A stretch of 64,000 nucleotides of DNA from the NCBI GenBank assembly GCA_024220505.1, contig JAKZZE010000013.1, forward strand, positions 248,001-312,000, given 5' to 3'. Position numbers and translations under genes: made by a program. Under the pieces are notes generated by a model that was not told where the DNA came from, made no database searches, and saw only the letters and a list, made by a program, of their open reading frames with translations. Within the stretch, counting starts at the first letter, position 1. Each line of letters starts with the position of its first letter. The stretch comes from Rhizopus arrhizus. Lineage: Eukaryota > Mucoromycota > Mucoromycetes > Mucorales > Rhizopodaceae. Positions 24,048 through 36,099 of this stretch are shown piece by piece.

Positions 24048-25064
24048 GTAAACCTTTTTTATGCTTTTTTCGGTTTATTAAAAAAAGGAAGCAAAAGAAA
24101 AAAAAGAAGGGATCAAGGCAATAAGATGATTATTTTTCATAGAACTGAGACAAAAAAAGTTTTTTTTTTTGAATGGGCGACCAGAGCTAGCTTCATTAAA
24201 AAAGAAAGGCCAATAGGGTTATTCATAGCAAAATATACGTTGATATTTATCTTTACCTATCAAGTGAGTGGGTTCTTTCTTGTTTCTTTTTTTTTCGCTT
24301 GTGTCCATCAGAAAGGTTCAACAAAACAATTAAATACTGACTGATACATTCTCACAATTGTAACACAAATCGGGTCGGTGTTTAATTAAAGTTTGTTCAT
24401 TCAAGATTTTGTCCTACCTTGTTGATTTACGCAGTGAGAACGTACGGTGCTCACGATACTAAATTTCTGTTCTTGCCTTTTAAGATTTGGGTCAAGTCAT
24501 TGATAAAGGCTCTCTTTCTTAATATTTTAATGATGTCAACCATTTGCAACATTGATATAATGAAGATCTCTATTGTCTATCTCCTTAGCATTTATTTTTC
24601 CACGGTCAACCATGAGCTGAGAAAAAAGGCACCATCTGCCGTACTTGTTCATTTTTGTAGTATTTTCCTGAATGTTACTATTTTGGAACTTTCCTTTCGT
24701 TAGTTGCAAATCAATAATAAAAACATAGTAAATAACGAAGAAAAAACTAAAATGAAATAGCTTAAACAATGACGTATATATTGAAGGAAATGGTCGCAGC
24801 TCTCAAAAAGAATGTATTAAAACACTAGGTGTTATTGATAATGATAACGTCGAAGTTAATATGCACATGCATTATTTTAAAGCAATAAAAGTAGTTTTGA
24901 AGAGATTTACAAATATAGGGATCCTACATGAAAAATTTTACCAGAAGAAAAAGAAAAGCAATTAACATAGCGTTATTAATAAGTATCACGCATCATTGAA
25001 GAAAACTATTATATAAAATACAAAAAGACAACTTGTATAATAATTTTATAATCGTATACAACTC
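24048..25064. other. intergenic, permease 5' region
   Basis: About 1 kb between the permease start and the end of the histidine-kinase gene. It should hold the permease promoter. Open frames at 24027-24344 and 24419-24703 are low-complexity, have no motif and are not called genes. Confidence 0.5.
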
Positions 25065-28000
25065 TTAAACAACAGAATTAAAGCAATACTTTCTTAAAAT
25101 AATAGCCAAATCCTTTTGCATCAAGGGTTTTGTAACATAATCATTCATACCAGCTTGAATACAATTTTCTTGTGCGGTGGCTTGTATATCCGCTAATGTA
25201 AAAAATATTTGATAAGCTATTCTTATTGTATGTAAAATCTTCTATGTGTACCTGTTAATGCAATAATCGGTAACGGCTTTTCGTATTTCATTTTCTTTTC
25301 GTAAGCACGAATCTTCTTTGTTGCTTCTATACCATCACATCCAGGCATATGATGATCTATCCAAGCTAGCAAAAAATAACCCGGACCCCTTTCTTTCCAG
25401 GTATCAAAACACTCAAAACCGTTATTACATGTCTCTACAACAAAACCAAGCTTCCCTAGTTGCTTTACGACAAGCTTTTGAGCAATAAAATTATCTTCAG
25501 CCACAAGTATCTTTTGTCCCTTGAAAATAGCTAGTTCTTCTGGTGAAAAGCCTTCTAAAGTCTGTCTGGATGTGCTAAACGAAGAGACTGGTTTAGCCTC
25601 TTCTATTGGTTGCTGACTAATGAAATCGGCTGGTTCATTCAATGCAGGGGGTTCTTCATGTTGAGAGAGAGCCTTGACAAGCGAGTTGAGCAATTTGAGC
25701 TGTCTAATAGGCTTTGACATACGCGTCACGAGCGGGTGAAACAAAAAGTGGTGCTGTATGATATCGACGGATGGTTTGGGTGAAATGTTTGCACGTCGGA
25801 CGTTATCAACAGCAGGAGCAATGAGGAGTAGTATACGAGTATGACCCAGCCCAGGCTTGGATTCAACGGCCGTGATCAGTTGCTTTAGTGCATTTGGTAA
25901 TGGTGCATCAACTACGATACAGTCGTAAGGTGTACCACATTGTACTTTTTCAAAAATACATCGAGTAGCTTCATCAATCGAATATTGATGGTCAAGTGAT
26001 AGCCATGGCAAAGAATCCTCAAGCATGCCTTTCATACTAGTTTGACAAACAGTCAAGATTCGAGGTTGACCAAGCTGTGCAGAGAGGTCTTGTATTGTTT
26101 TTGAGCGTGAGTCACCATCAGGCTCTGCAACTACAGTCGCTCCATTCTTCACGCGAACAGTAAAGGAGAATGTAGATCCGTTATTGACAGAGGAAACAAC
26201 GTGGATGTCACCTTGCATTAGTTTTACAAGTTGTAAACAAATCGAAAGACCTAAACCAGTACCTCCAAAATTCCTTTTTTTATAAAAACAAATGAATTAC
26301 ATGTTTACTTTCCAGTATTTGAGATTTCGTATTTACCTTGTTGTCGATCCATCGACTTGACTAAAAGGGAGAAACAAACCTTTAATTTCCTCTTCAGACA
26401 TACCTATGCCCGTGTCTCGTACAGATATTTTCAATAAGAGATCATCGTCGTCAAGTTGCTTTTTATCCACACTACAATGAACCACCACTTCACCATAATG
26501 AGTAAATTTGATGGCATTTCCAATCAAGTTTAATAAAACCCTACCATGTAAAAAGTAAGCAACTTTTTTAAGGGTGATTTCACTTACTGTCCAATTCGAT
26601 TTCCATCTGCATAAATTATAGGTGGTACGTCTTTATCAATAAAATAGGACAATTCTACATTTTTATTCGTTGCCAAGGTGATGAGAAGCTCCAATCGATC
26701 AGCAATGATGTCCTCTACATAGCATAATCCATAGTGTAATTTGACCTTGTGAGCTTCCAATTTGGAAAAATCCAATAGGTCATCAATAATGTGAAGTAAC
26801 ATTTCGCAACTTTGTTTAGCAATTGATACAAATTCTCTCTGTTCAGCATCCAAGCTTGTTTCGCTCAATAATGATATCATGCCATAAAATCCTGAAAAGG
26901 GTGTCCGAAGTTCGTGTGCTTAAAAGAAAAGGCAAATTATTTTTTTTTTGTTTGTTTTTCAAGAAAAAAAAATAACTTACACATGTTGGCCAAGAAGTTA
27001 GATTTCATCTTGGTTGCTCTCAACGCTTGTTCTCGGCTTGCTCTAGCTTCTTCTAAAGCTTTCAATTGTGTTTCAATCATCTGAGCATTTGTTTGTGTCG
27101 CTTTTTGTAACGATTTGAAAAGAAGTGCATTGGTGATCGAAATACCAATTTGATCACAGAGAAGGGTCAAAACATTCACATGCTTGTACGTAAATGTGCT
27201 CACGCTTGCCTGAAGATAGAGTATACCAACCAATGTGTTCTTGTGTAAGATGGGCATGCAAATTACAGAGCTCTTGTTGATATTTGTCACAAAACGTGGG
27301 TCGTCTTCTACATTGGGTATAAATAAGACAGAGTGGGTATGGATCACATAGTGTATTATAGACGTTGGCAATTTGTCATCCTCCAAAGCATGGGGTGGAT
27401 CGTAGGTCTCACAGCTTGTACGAGTTGAGTAGGCAGCAATACCAAATTGGCCTTCCTTGATAATAATTGCGCCTGATTCAGCACCAGCATTAGCCATGAT
27501 GATACCTATCATTCTCTTGAGAAGTTCATCAAATGAGTTCATTTCATTAGAAATTACTATTCAATTAAAGATAGCTTAAAAGGTTTGCAAATGACAAAAA
27601 TAAGTCGCAGTTCTTTACCTTGGGAACTCTTGATAATAGAGGTCAAATCAACCATATCCAAGGAAAACAAAGTAGCTTCTGGTTTTTCTGACGAATCTAC
27701 CGCTGCTGATGACTCTTCGTTTCCAGGATTTGCCTCTTTTAATGATGGATCAGTTGCCGTCTCATCGCTGGTATTGTCCCATATGTTTCCCTCATTTACA
27801 TTGGCCGTGAAGCTGACAATCACGTCCTCTGTTTGCACTCCACAATCTCGATTGTTGCCAAGCAAGCGGTCAAGTAAATGTTTATATTTCCTTTGAAGAT
27901 ACTTGATCTTCCCATAAGCACCCCACTGTCGATAACAATCAATGGATTTTTCGAGCATTGGCAAAGCAAGCATATCCAGACCAACACGTATATAATGCTG

Positions 28001-31000
28001 TGCAACAAGCTCATGAACAAAACCCAAAACAGATATCCAGTTGTCCTTTTGAGAATGTTCGATTGCTTTGTTGAATAGGTCCAAGGTTGTTTTTAAATTG
28101 TCCTCTAATGTGGATAACTGAGCACACTACAGATGTATAAAGAAGTAAGCAGTGATTGAGTGAAAATTATGTCACATATTTCTTTTACCAGTATTTTGTA
28201 ATTCAAACCATAGTTGACGTTAGAATAAGAAGCCAGGATAGAAAAATTTTCTTTATGGGCATCGAGCTGTGCTTTATACTTTTCACGTACTTCAGGTTCA
28301 AGGTTTTTGTCACGTAAGCGTTCAATAATAGCAAGACTGTGATAGTAAATAGCAATACCGATATGGCGATGTCTAAAAATTGGTTCAGTTGCTTCGAAAT
28401 AAAGATTATTGTATTTCCTCTTTCTATACATTGTCCCATTTAAAGAATCATTGAATATCTCAAATCCTGAATCGGCTGCTTCTTTATAGAATCCAAAATG
28501 AAATAAAAGGATAATTTTACAGCTGTAGTGCCTAAAAGATCACAACTTAAGTAGAAAGCACATGTAATAAAAATAGAGATGATTCTATTTACCAACTTAG
28601 CGCGTTTCCAGAGCTTTGACTTTTTAAGTTGTTAACATAGGTTGTTTCATCAAATACCCCGGATTCATTCATCATTGTTTTTGAGTCCAGAAGAGAATCC
28701 GTTTTTCCTTGAAATACCAATACAGACCTTAATAGTGATGTATTCAAAACTAAAACATCTTTTGCTCGATTTCTTTTGGATTCGTCCAAAGATTTTTCAA
28801 TGTAACAACGAATATCTGTCAAGTGGCGGCCTGTCCAGTATAAAGTGGTCGAAGCATGAAATAAGGCTAAAGATGAATAAAGCTAACAGCACGTTTAACT
28901 CAGAATTTTATATATATACATATATATATATATTTTACCCCATCTCCCGCTGCTACAGCATACGTGTAGGCTTTTTGAAACTGTTCAAAATATTGGTGTA
29001 TTGGTACACCAGTCCATTGAGCCAACATGGAATGGTAAACAATAATAGCACGAGCAATTTCTGAATTACCAGCGTACTTTTTCGCCATGGTCATACCAAT
29101 TTTGCCTAACTCAACGGCAAATGAAAATTCCATGAGACGTGCAGCCGTACATCCGGCCCAGACAAATCCACCACCACTAGAAGAAGTATAGCCGGAATCA
29201 AGTGAAAGTTCACAAATTTTGAGTCCCAAGATGTCAGCCAGGTTTGGATCCAGCCAATAAGCACCCATACATCCCTCATTTAAAAGAACCATAGTAGCCA
29301 GCCTCTTGCTATCTTTGCAAGGCCTAAGCTTATTGAGAGCATCAAACCCAATACTATTCACAGTTGATTTGACTCGGTGGTAAAGGCCCATTGCTTCATC
29401 TTCAATTATAACACCCAACTCACTGAGCCCATTCAGAAGAATATCAATGCCTTGACGATAATTTGTGTCTCGAAAGCAGGCTCTTGCTTGTATACACCAA
29501 ATTTGAACCCGTTCAAGTGGGTAATCTTGGGTGTGTCCAAGAACTTCTTGAACCATTTGGTCGTGTTTATTAGCGCCCAAACTGCTGCAGTTTATCAACT
29601 CGAGTAATTTGATGTAAAGGTTAAGAGTCTCCTCAAAAGATGAGTCCGGGCCATCTCTCCATCTGTCCTGGGGAAGCAACGAGAAAGCGCATTCGTAGTA
29701 AGCTACCGCAGTTTGAGGTGCACCTGCAGCCGTTGCTTCATTACCAGCTTTAATCAACACCTCACGAAAACATCTTGTCTTGTCACACAATCGAATCAAG
29801 TTGGCACTCTTTAACAAATGATCTGCAACCCAAAATACTTTCCTATCTGCCTCCTCCTCTTCCTCTTCCTCTTCTTCAGCCATGAGCATTTGCCCAATTT
29901 TGAAATGCATCTTTTCACGTTGGCTGTCATTGACGATCAGCATTGAAGCTGCCTGACAGTAACGGTCATGAGTAAAATTAAAGTCATCACCAGCCTTATA
30001 CTGAACAATGCCTTCATTCAGTGCGGTCTGTAGACCGGTCATGGCCTCCTCTTGCATTAACCACTTGATTTTCCTAAAGTTAAATACGTGACCTATTAAA
30101 CTTGCCCACATCAGCAAAGTTTGAGCGGGTGTATCAAGCGATTTAAGATGTGAGACCAGCTGGCGAACGTCAAAGATACTTTGATGCTTCTTGTTGTCCA
30201 GCCGAAATTTCCAATTCTTATCGTTCCAATCAAACCAGATATCATCCTTGCGTTTCATGATTCGAAGAAATTGCTTTGCAAAAAAAGGATTACCTCGAGT
30301 CCAGGTATAGATGAGGTCAACCAGTGGCCTGATGATGTCAAGCTGCTGCGGGTCGTAAGTGCTATAGAACGTATGACGGACTAATTCTTGGAGAATATCA
30401 ATTGAAAGAGGTTGAAGTTGAATGTTGGTGACAGTATGGTCATTGGTGTTTTCGAGTATCTTGATAATACTTTGAGGTGTTTCATCTCCATCTCGAAAAG
30501 TAAGGATAATAAGTATAGCGATTCGAGAGCGAATAAGTACACGGATTAGATTGATAGATGGCTCATCTGTTTAAAAAAGGGAGTGGTGTGTTTATATGGT
30601 TTTACTTCTTCTCATGTACCTTTTATTAAGTACCTGCTTCTTGTAAATCATCCAGACACTAATAAAAAAAGAAATCATTCTTAATGGCCTGTAAAAGAAA
30701 AGATCATAATAAACTTTTTTCTTTTTTTACCAGAGTTGTCATTTTTCTACGCGCGATAATCCTTATAATACTAAGAAATACCTGTCAAAAAAAAAAAAGA
30801 ATAAATCAATAGAAAGTATCTTCTCATCATTATACACTCTTACAGAGTGAAATCGTATTTCCGTGTTTAAAATACTCGACAGTGCATCATCATCAACTGG
30901 ATTTATCTTTTCTTTATAATCATACAAAATAGGTTTCAATTCCGGTACCTTACTAACCAATAACCGGACATTACTAAACTGAGGGCCCAAGTTATCCTTC

Positions 31001-32745
31001 AGCTCTCTATAAAAGTCTTTGACTACGGATTCTGGCTCGGTCAAAAGTTGCCTTAGTATGGATGATAGACAACGTAATAAGCCATTGTAGGGACTCTTTT
31101 GGTTTTTGTCAAACTTGGCTGTGGCTGTATATCCTGATTGACGAGCCTCGATATGGATGACGGAAGCCAAGGTCGATTTACCAATTCCACCGGGACCCCT
31201 GAGAACAATAATCTCTGACTGAGAAAACTGTTCTTCATCTTTACTTCTTTCATATAAAACACTCACACGGTCAATAACGTTGCGAATCTGCTCCAGCTCT
31301 TTTTCTCGGCCGTACACACCGTCAGCTATTTTAAACACTGGGTTTACGTCATGCTGACCTAAAGGAAAGAATACAAGCGTCTAAAGAGGGAAGTATATGA
31401 ATGGTTTTTTTTTTCTTTTTTTTTTTTGCATCCTAGTGCCTCTTCATTCATTTTACCTCTTCTGCTTGATTCTCTAGTCTTTTTTGGCATTCCAACAAAT
31501 CTTTCTTTAAGCCGTAAGCGCTATCATATCTCTCATCCACACTCTATATATATTCAAATAATTCTTAAATAACATGTGTATACTTTTTCAATATTCTTTA
31601 CCTTTCTAGTTAGTTTGTCAATGATTAAACTAATCACAGGTGGAATATCTTTTCGAAAGTTATGAACAAAAGGAACATTTTTTGATAAGATGGCCTCAAT
31701 TACATCCATCGCTGTGCCTTCAAATGGAGCACGATTTGTTAATAGTATAAAGAACATGATACCCAATGAGTATAGGTCAGCACGATGATCAATCACATTG
31801 GATGTTCGACCTGTTTGTTCCTAAATCTATTCTATTAGTTTACTTCATCTCTATCTCTATCTTTTGGCCTATATATACTTTACTGGACTAACATAGACGA
31901 GTGAAGATTGAAGTTCTTTCGATGAATAAAGTCTGTAATGATAAGCTGATACAGTGTCTTGCAAGTTAATAGTAGTAGCCACTTTATCCGCCATAAGTGA
32001 TCGCCAGCGAGTCAACAACAGATCCTCGTATGACTTCAAACCACCACCAAAATTCCAAATCTTGACCTTTAGTCTATCCAAATCTTGATCATGGTGGCAG
32101 TAAAATGCTGAGGGTCTGAGTTCTCCGTGAATGACACCATTTTCGTGCAGAAACTGTAATACCGAACAACATTCAATGGCAAACTTAAGAAAAACATCGA
32201 GAGTGAATGCCTTACAGGGCAAAGGCTCCCTTTCGGGAGGCCATGTGGTTGACTTGTCGGGTAAGGTGCAAATGGAGTATAGACTATGGTAATTATTCTG
32301 AAAGTAAAGAAAATCGTCAGGTCGAACGTCGCTGTATAGTAGTACTGCTAGACCATTCTGTGGTAAAGAGACGTATTCAATAGGTTGAGGAATGTTTTGT
32401 GGACAGAGTGGATAAATTCGTTTGGATAAGTAATATTCTCGTTCAAGACGAATCAAGTGTGGTGAGATTTTAGCCAAGATAGGCTTGTTATCTGTTAGTC
32501 TATATAAAAGAGAGTTAAGTAATCTTTATATAAAAGGGGAGGGGACAAAAGAATGACCTTTTGCCGAGACTGATTGCTATTAGACTACCTGCCCCATTCA
32601 ATTCTATAGGTTTAGCAAATATATAATTTGGTATCTTTAGTTCAAAGGTATCATAATTTATATCAAAATTGCCAGAAGAATTTCTATGAGGAAATGATTT
32701 ATGCTTTATTTTCGATTTATTATTATCTTGTTTATAAGAAGACAT
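25065..32745 (-). CDS. giant hybrid histidine kinase with pseudokinase, P-loop ATPase and GAF domains
   Basis: Two-component sensor resembling the S. pombe Mak2/Mak3 type. Sixteen exons, 5' to 3': 32745-32558, 32499-31884, 31820-31602, 31543-31457, 31380-30844, 30781-30731, 30658-30634, 30566-28939, 28882-28593, 28531-28189, 28126-27619, 27556-26981, 26918-26588, 26540-26337, 26273-25252, 25192-25065; all phases agree, 2250 residues. Order: protein-kinase-like domain (VIHGELRPSAF and WNFGGG replace HRD and DFG, so a pseudokinase; SPEQTGRTSN follows), AAA-type ATPase with Walker A GPGGIGKST near 432-440, a long helical repeat region, GAF (about 1500-1650), HisKA with SHELRTPFSG near 1690, HATPase (NLIGNAIKFTH, GGTGLGLS), and a receiver with acidic pocket VAEDN and phospho-acceptor Asp in WIDHHMPGCDG. 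It probably feeds an HPt/response-regulator stress pathway. A start at 32862 is in frame but less likely. Confidence 0.92.
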
Positions 32746-32845
32746 GTTGAAGAAAGATAAACAGTGAAAAATAAAAAGAAAAAAGAAAAAAGGTCGGGTT
32801 AATGACAAAATTCCAAATTTAGATAAATGTACCAAAGGCACGGGA

Positions 32846-33490
32846 TCAAAGGGGTACATCATTCATTAAAGGAACCACCATTGGTACTATGCCTCGTTGA
32901 TAATATTTAAGCATAGTCACCCTGATTTTCCTTTTCAATTTGATTGTGTATGAAAATAAGCAAAAAGCCCAATATATCTGCAAAGATGATTTAGTGGTAT
33001 GGTAAAGATGTACGTGTGATCCTTACATAGAGAGCTGTGATTAAAATAGCACATAAAATAGTAAATTTTAATTCGTTTTCCCAGATACGATTACAATTAT
33101 AGAAATTGTTAGAGTTAAAGCTGAACAGTTGATCTTCTTGCTTTTGCTGTTTTAAGAGCTCATTACTGAGTGAAATAGAACTGGTATCAACACACCATAG
33201 AATATAATGATCCCTTTCAGTAATAAATAATACAACAATTGCTATTATATTTGCTACTAATAACAGTACATTGATATTAATGACTACAGAGACAGTCCGT
33301 ATACCATATTCCGATCTCTAAGATACAAGTTAGAAAGAAAGCAAAAAATATGTAGGTACATATACTAAATAAAGAAAAAATAATGCTCCCAAGCAAACAC
33401 CAAATAAGACAAGATTAATTGCTCCAAAGACGTAAGCTGCAATAAGTGCATTGGTGTAGGAGTAAAATGCTAATAACAAAATATTGATTC

Positions 33491-33544
<54 letters not shown>

Positions 33545-33712
33545 ATTCAACTTACGGCTTTTACTTTGAAACGATAGGATAGCAAAATATAAGGATAAAC
33601 CTGCCCATATTAAACAGCAAAGTATAGATCCTGTTTGTAAATGAATACAGCCACAACATTTGCGTATGTAAGGGTTGCTAGAGTAAATAATACGTTCTTT
33701 GAGCATTAACAT
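32846..33712 (-). CDS. small four-helix membrane protein, unknown function
   Basis: Four exons: 33712-33556, 33469-33366, 33317-33027 and 32977-32846, giving 227 residues. The layout is a short N-terminus with a Cys pair region (RKCCGCIHLQTGSILCCLIW), then four hydrophobic segments: ILCCLIWAGLSLYFAILSF, VLFGVCLGALFFLYL, VNILLLVANIIAIVVLFIT and ILCAILITALYIYWAFCLF. A Gln/Asn-rich luminal or cytosolic loop sits between TM3 and TM4. The pattern resembles fungal LAPTM/MARVEL-like tetraspanning proteins, but I cannot name it. The first intron is 86 nt and nearly half of it is a 49-base homopolymer. The last exon could be read in another frame ending ENQGDYA; the chosen one keeps both splice phases. 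It lies 101 bp upstream of the histidine kinase on the same strand. Confidence 0.65.
33493..33541. repeat. 49-bp poly-T tract inside an intron
   Basis: Uninterrupted T run on the plus strand, poly-A in the sense of the membrane-protein transcript. It lies inside that gene's first intron (33470-33555) and is the longest homopolymer in the window. Confidence 0.95.
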
Positions 33713-34599
33713 AAAAAAAAGTAAAAACAAAAGAGATAGCAGAAGAGGATCATGTCTATGTTAGAAATTACATTTATATCACTTTATTAAAACAAACAAT
33801 ATACTCAAAACATACAATCTTATGAACAATGAACCCAACTCTTAATGTATTTTATTTTTTATTTACTTTTATTTTGTAGAAAAGAGTTTTTATTTTTGCA
33901 AGATTGAATAAACATTTTGCGTTTGGCTCGATTTCATTTTACTGTTATTTCATTACTATATACACTTTTGTTTAACTATTATCCTATTATTACCTTTTGA
34001 GCACAGCATAATCAAAGAAGTTTGGACTAAAGTAAATATTGCCACAAGGAGGGTTTGATTCGAAGCTAAATGGTAATTCTTAGAGCCGTATAATCTAAAC
34101 GAACACGACAGAGCGTTTTGATTGCTGAGAGTAAAAATGACACTATAAGTTCTCTGTTTCAAAATGTAAAAACAAGAAACTCATTAATGTCAGTGTATAA
34201 TTTGCATGTATAAATAGAATGTTGGTAGATATCATTTCGACTAGCACAACAGAATTGATAAATCCTCATAATATGTTTTTTTTTATATGTTTAACCATAT
34301 GATACGTTCAAATTAGACAGGCTACCAGTCAGCAATATTTATTTTACATAGGAATGCAAAGCCTAAAGCAAATTATAATTTTTTATAAAATAATCAAATT
34401 AAGTTGTTCAAGAGCTTCCTAATAAGTTGGAAAACTATTAACCTAAAGAACTATAAGACTAGCTTTTTGGCTACTGATATCTACTTCTGGGAATTAACAT
34501 TCTTGACAATGTCAGTATCAGGGGTTTTTTGCGAAAAAGGAAGCATGAAAAGTAATAGATGAACATTAAAACAAAGCAGGGTCAAACCCAAAATGTTTA
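33713..34599. other. intergenic stretch
   Basis: About 890 bases upstream of the four-helix membrane protein, AT-rich, presumably holding its promoter. No gene or repeat recognised. Confidence 0.45.
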
Positions 34600-35500
34600 G
34601 TCAATCTTGTGAAATAAAGGATCTCTCACGCAAAGTAAATCACTAAAGAGTATAAGGATTAGGTGATGCAAGTATATGGAACAGTGATCAAAGGCCCTGT
34701 CCAGCGTACTGTAGCCCGTTTTTTCGTTGACAAAGGCGTCGTTGATACAACTGTACTCCATGAGCTCCAGCCTTTTTGGCTGGAGCTCAACTTTTATTTT
34801 ATTATATGGCTTCCTTGTCTGAAACCTATTTTCCAAACAGGTGATTCCCAACTTGATTTCACTACTTTATCTTTTTTGGGTATGGCAAAGAGGAGGCAAG
34901 CATCGAAGCCATCTGTCTTAACATGACAGTAAAACATTTCCTTTTCGTTTTCAGGTGCCTCTTGTGAATCATTTAAACTAGTATTTGTTATAAGAATTAA
35001 TATATAGTACTGGATGTATCCATGCTAATGAGCATAATGCCTATGTATGTACGCATATCTTTTGTAGCCAAGTTTACTGAAATCAAAAGCATTATGAAAC
35101 ATTTTGAGTATATCATTGTAACCAATTATATTGGCATTTGATTGTTGAGTGCTACTTGCCAATGTTTTGGTATTTATAATTATATATTTTTACTTGAAAT
35201 TGGGGATTGGAAAAATGCTAATTAGCCGAGGCATGGATCTTTGATCTTCACAATTTTTGGCCTCTTGTTCGACTTGACCAGCAATATATACCAGTATAGG
35301 TATAAATTGGGCGGGAGCAACGAAAAAATTCTTGGTTGTAGATATCATGATCATTTGTTCTTCTAATTTACTGCAAATGTAATTAATTTGGTTTATTTTT
35401 TGAAGAGAAATCAAATTTAGACATATTGGCCATAAAAGTTTGTCTTTCAATAATCTTTGTCAGCAATATCCAAAAGATAATTGATTAATAATCTTGATAT
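34600..35500 (-). pseudogene. decayed OrfB/IS605-type (Fanzor-like) protein relic
   Basis: Minus-strand coding trace broken by several frameshifts and stops. In order: FVAPAQFIPILVYIAGQV, SMPRLISIFPIPNFK, then after a shift KYIIINTKTLASSTQQSN and DILKMFHNAFDFSKLGYKR, then after a stop APENEKEMFYCHVKTDGF and DACLLFAIPKKDKVVKSSWE, then INDAFVNEKTGYSTLDRAF. The series (FPIPSFK-type block, ...LF..AFDF..LG.KR, then V/IKTDG....LF..PK) matches, from memory, a repeated protein family of Mucoromycota that I associate with OrfB/TnpB-like (Fanzor) proteins. The nuclease motifs expected downstream (a DPG-type Asp and a zinc finger) are not intact. The gene is dead. The coding-relic call is fairly safe; the Fanzor assignment is tentative. 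Confidence 0.45.
34761..34789. repeat. perfect 12-bp inverted repeat, 5-bp loop
   Basis: TGAGCTCCAGCC, then TTTTT, then GGCTGGAGCTCA, a perfect stem that would form a strong hairpin on either strand. It lies within the decayed OrfB-like relic, in the stretch where the nuclease core would be expected. Confidence 0.9.
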
Positions 35501-36099
35501 TCATTTCCTATTTAAAGCATAAGACCGTTGTTCATTATACATTACATATGTATCGCCTATTTGAACTTACAGGATAGATAAATTTTATGCTTCTGTGAAA
35601 GTAATACAACATCCTTTTTCAAAGTTTTCAACAACAATGTTTAAATAAAGCTGTAGTTATCACAGCACAGTCAGCTGCCAAAACAACACTATAACCTTTA
35701 CATGGATAGTCCTTTAAGCTAAAAATAATTTAGGGAAATCCAGCCTTGAATTCATCAAAAGCAAACACAGGTGGACTGTTCATAAAGTTGGAGTCGGTCA
35801 CCCGCACTCCTATAATAAGCTGAGAAATTGAGTATCAAAAATTGTTGTTGAACAGATAATTGTGTTTAACTGATTCTTTGTTGTTCACCAAGGGAAAGTT
35901 GACAAATAACTGTGCTCTAAGTAGTACGTTTCTAATAAAGTCAGATAGCTCAATGAAAACATATTATACTGTAGCCTTATAACAGATGACAATTATGCTT
36001 TTCTTGTATGTCGTTCAAAGCCATTCCTCAACTTTTCTACCATCGCTTCATCCATGGTCTTGTTATGATACTCGAATTATTTGGAGCTTGAATTCTTGT
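35501..36099. other. intergenic stretch between transposon relics
   Basis: About 600 bases between the two decayed transposon genes. Short minus-strand traces occur near 35800-35860, but no family can be identified. It is probably transposon debris. Confidence 0.35.

Noticed and set aside
24419..24703. 94-codon open frame between the permease and the histidine kinase
   Set aside because: Hydrophobic low-complexity translation without family resemblance; most likely permease upstream DNA.
32515..32862. Longer start of the histidine kinase at 32862
   Set aside because: It would add a Phe-rich segment overlapping the end of the upstream gene; the ATG at 32745 is simpler.
34663..34926. 87-codon plus-strand open frame
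   Set aside because: The minus strand here carries the OrfB-like relic with recognisable blocks; the plus frame is antisense to it.
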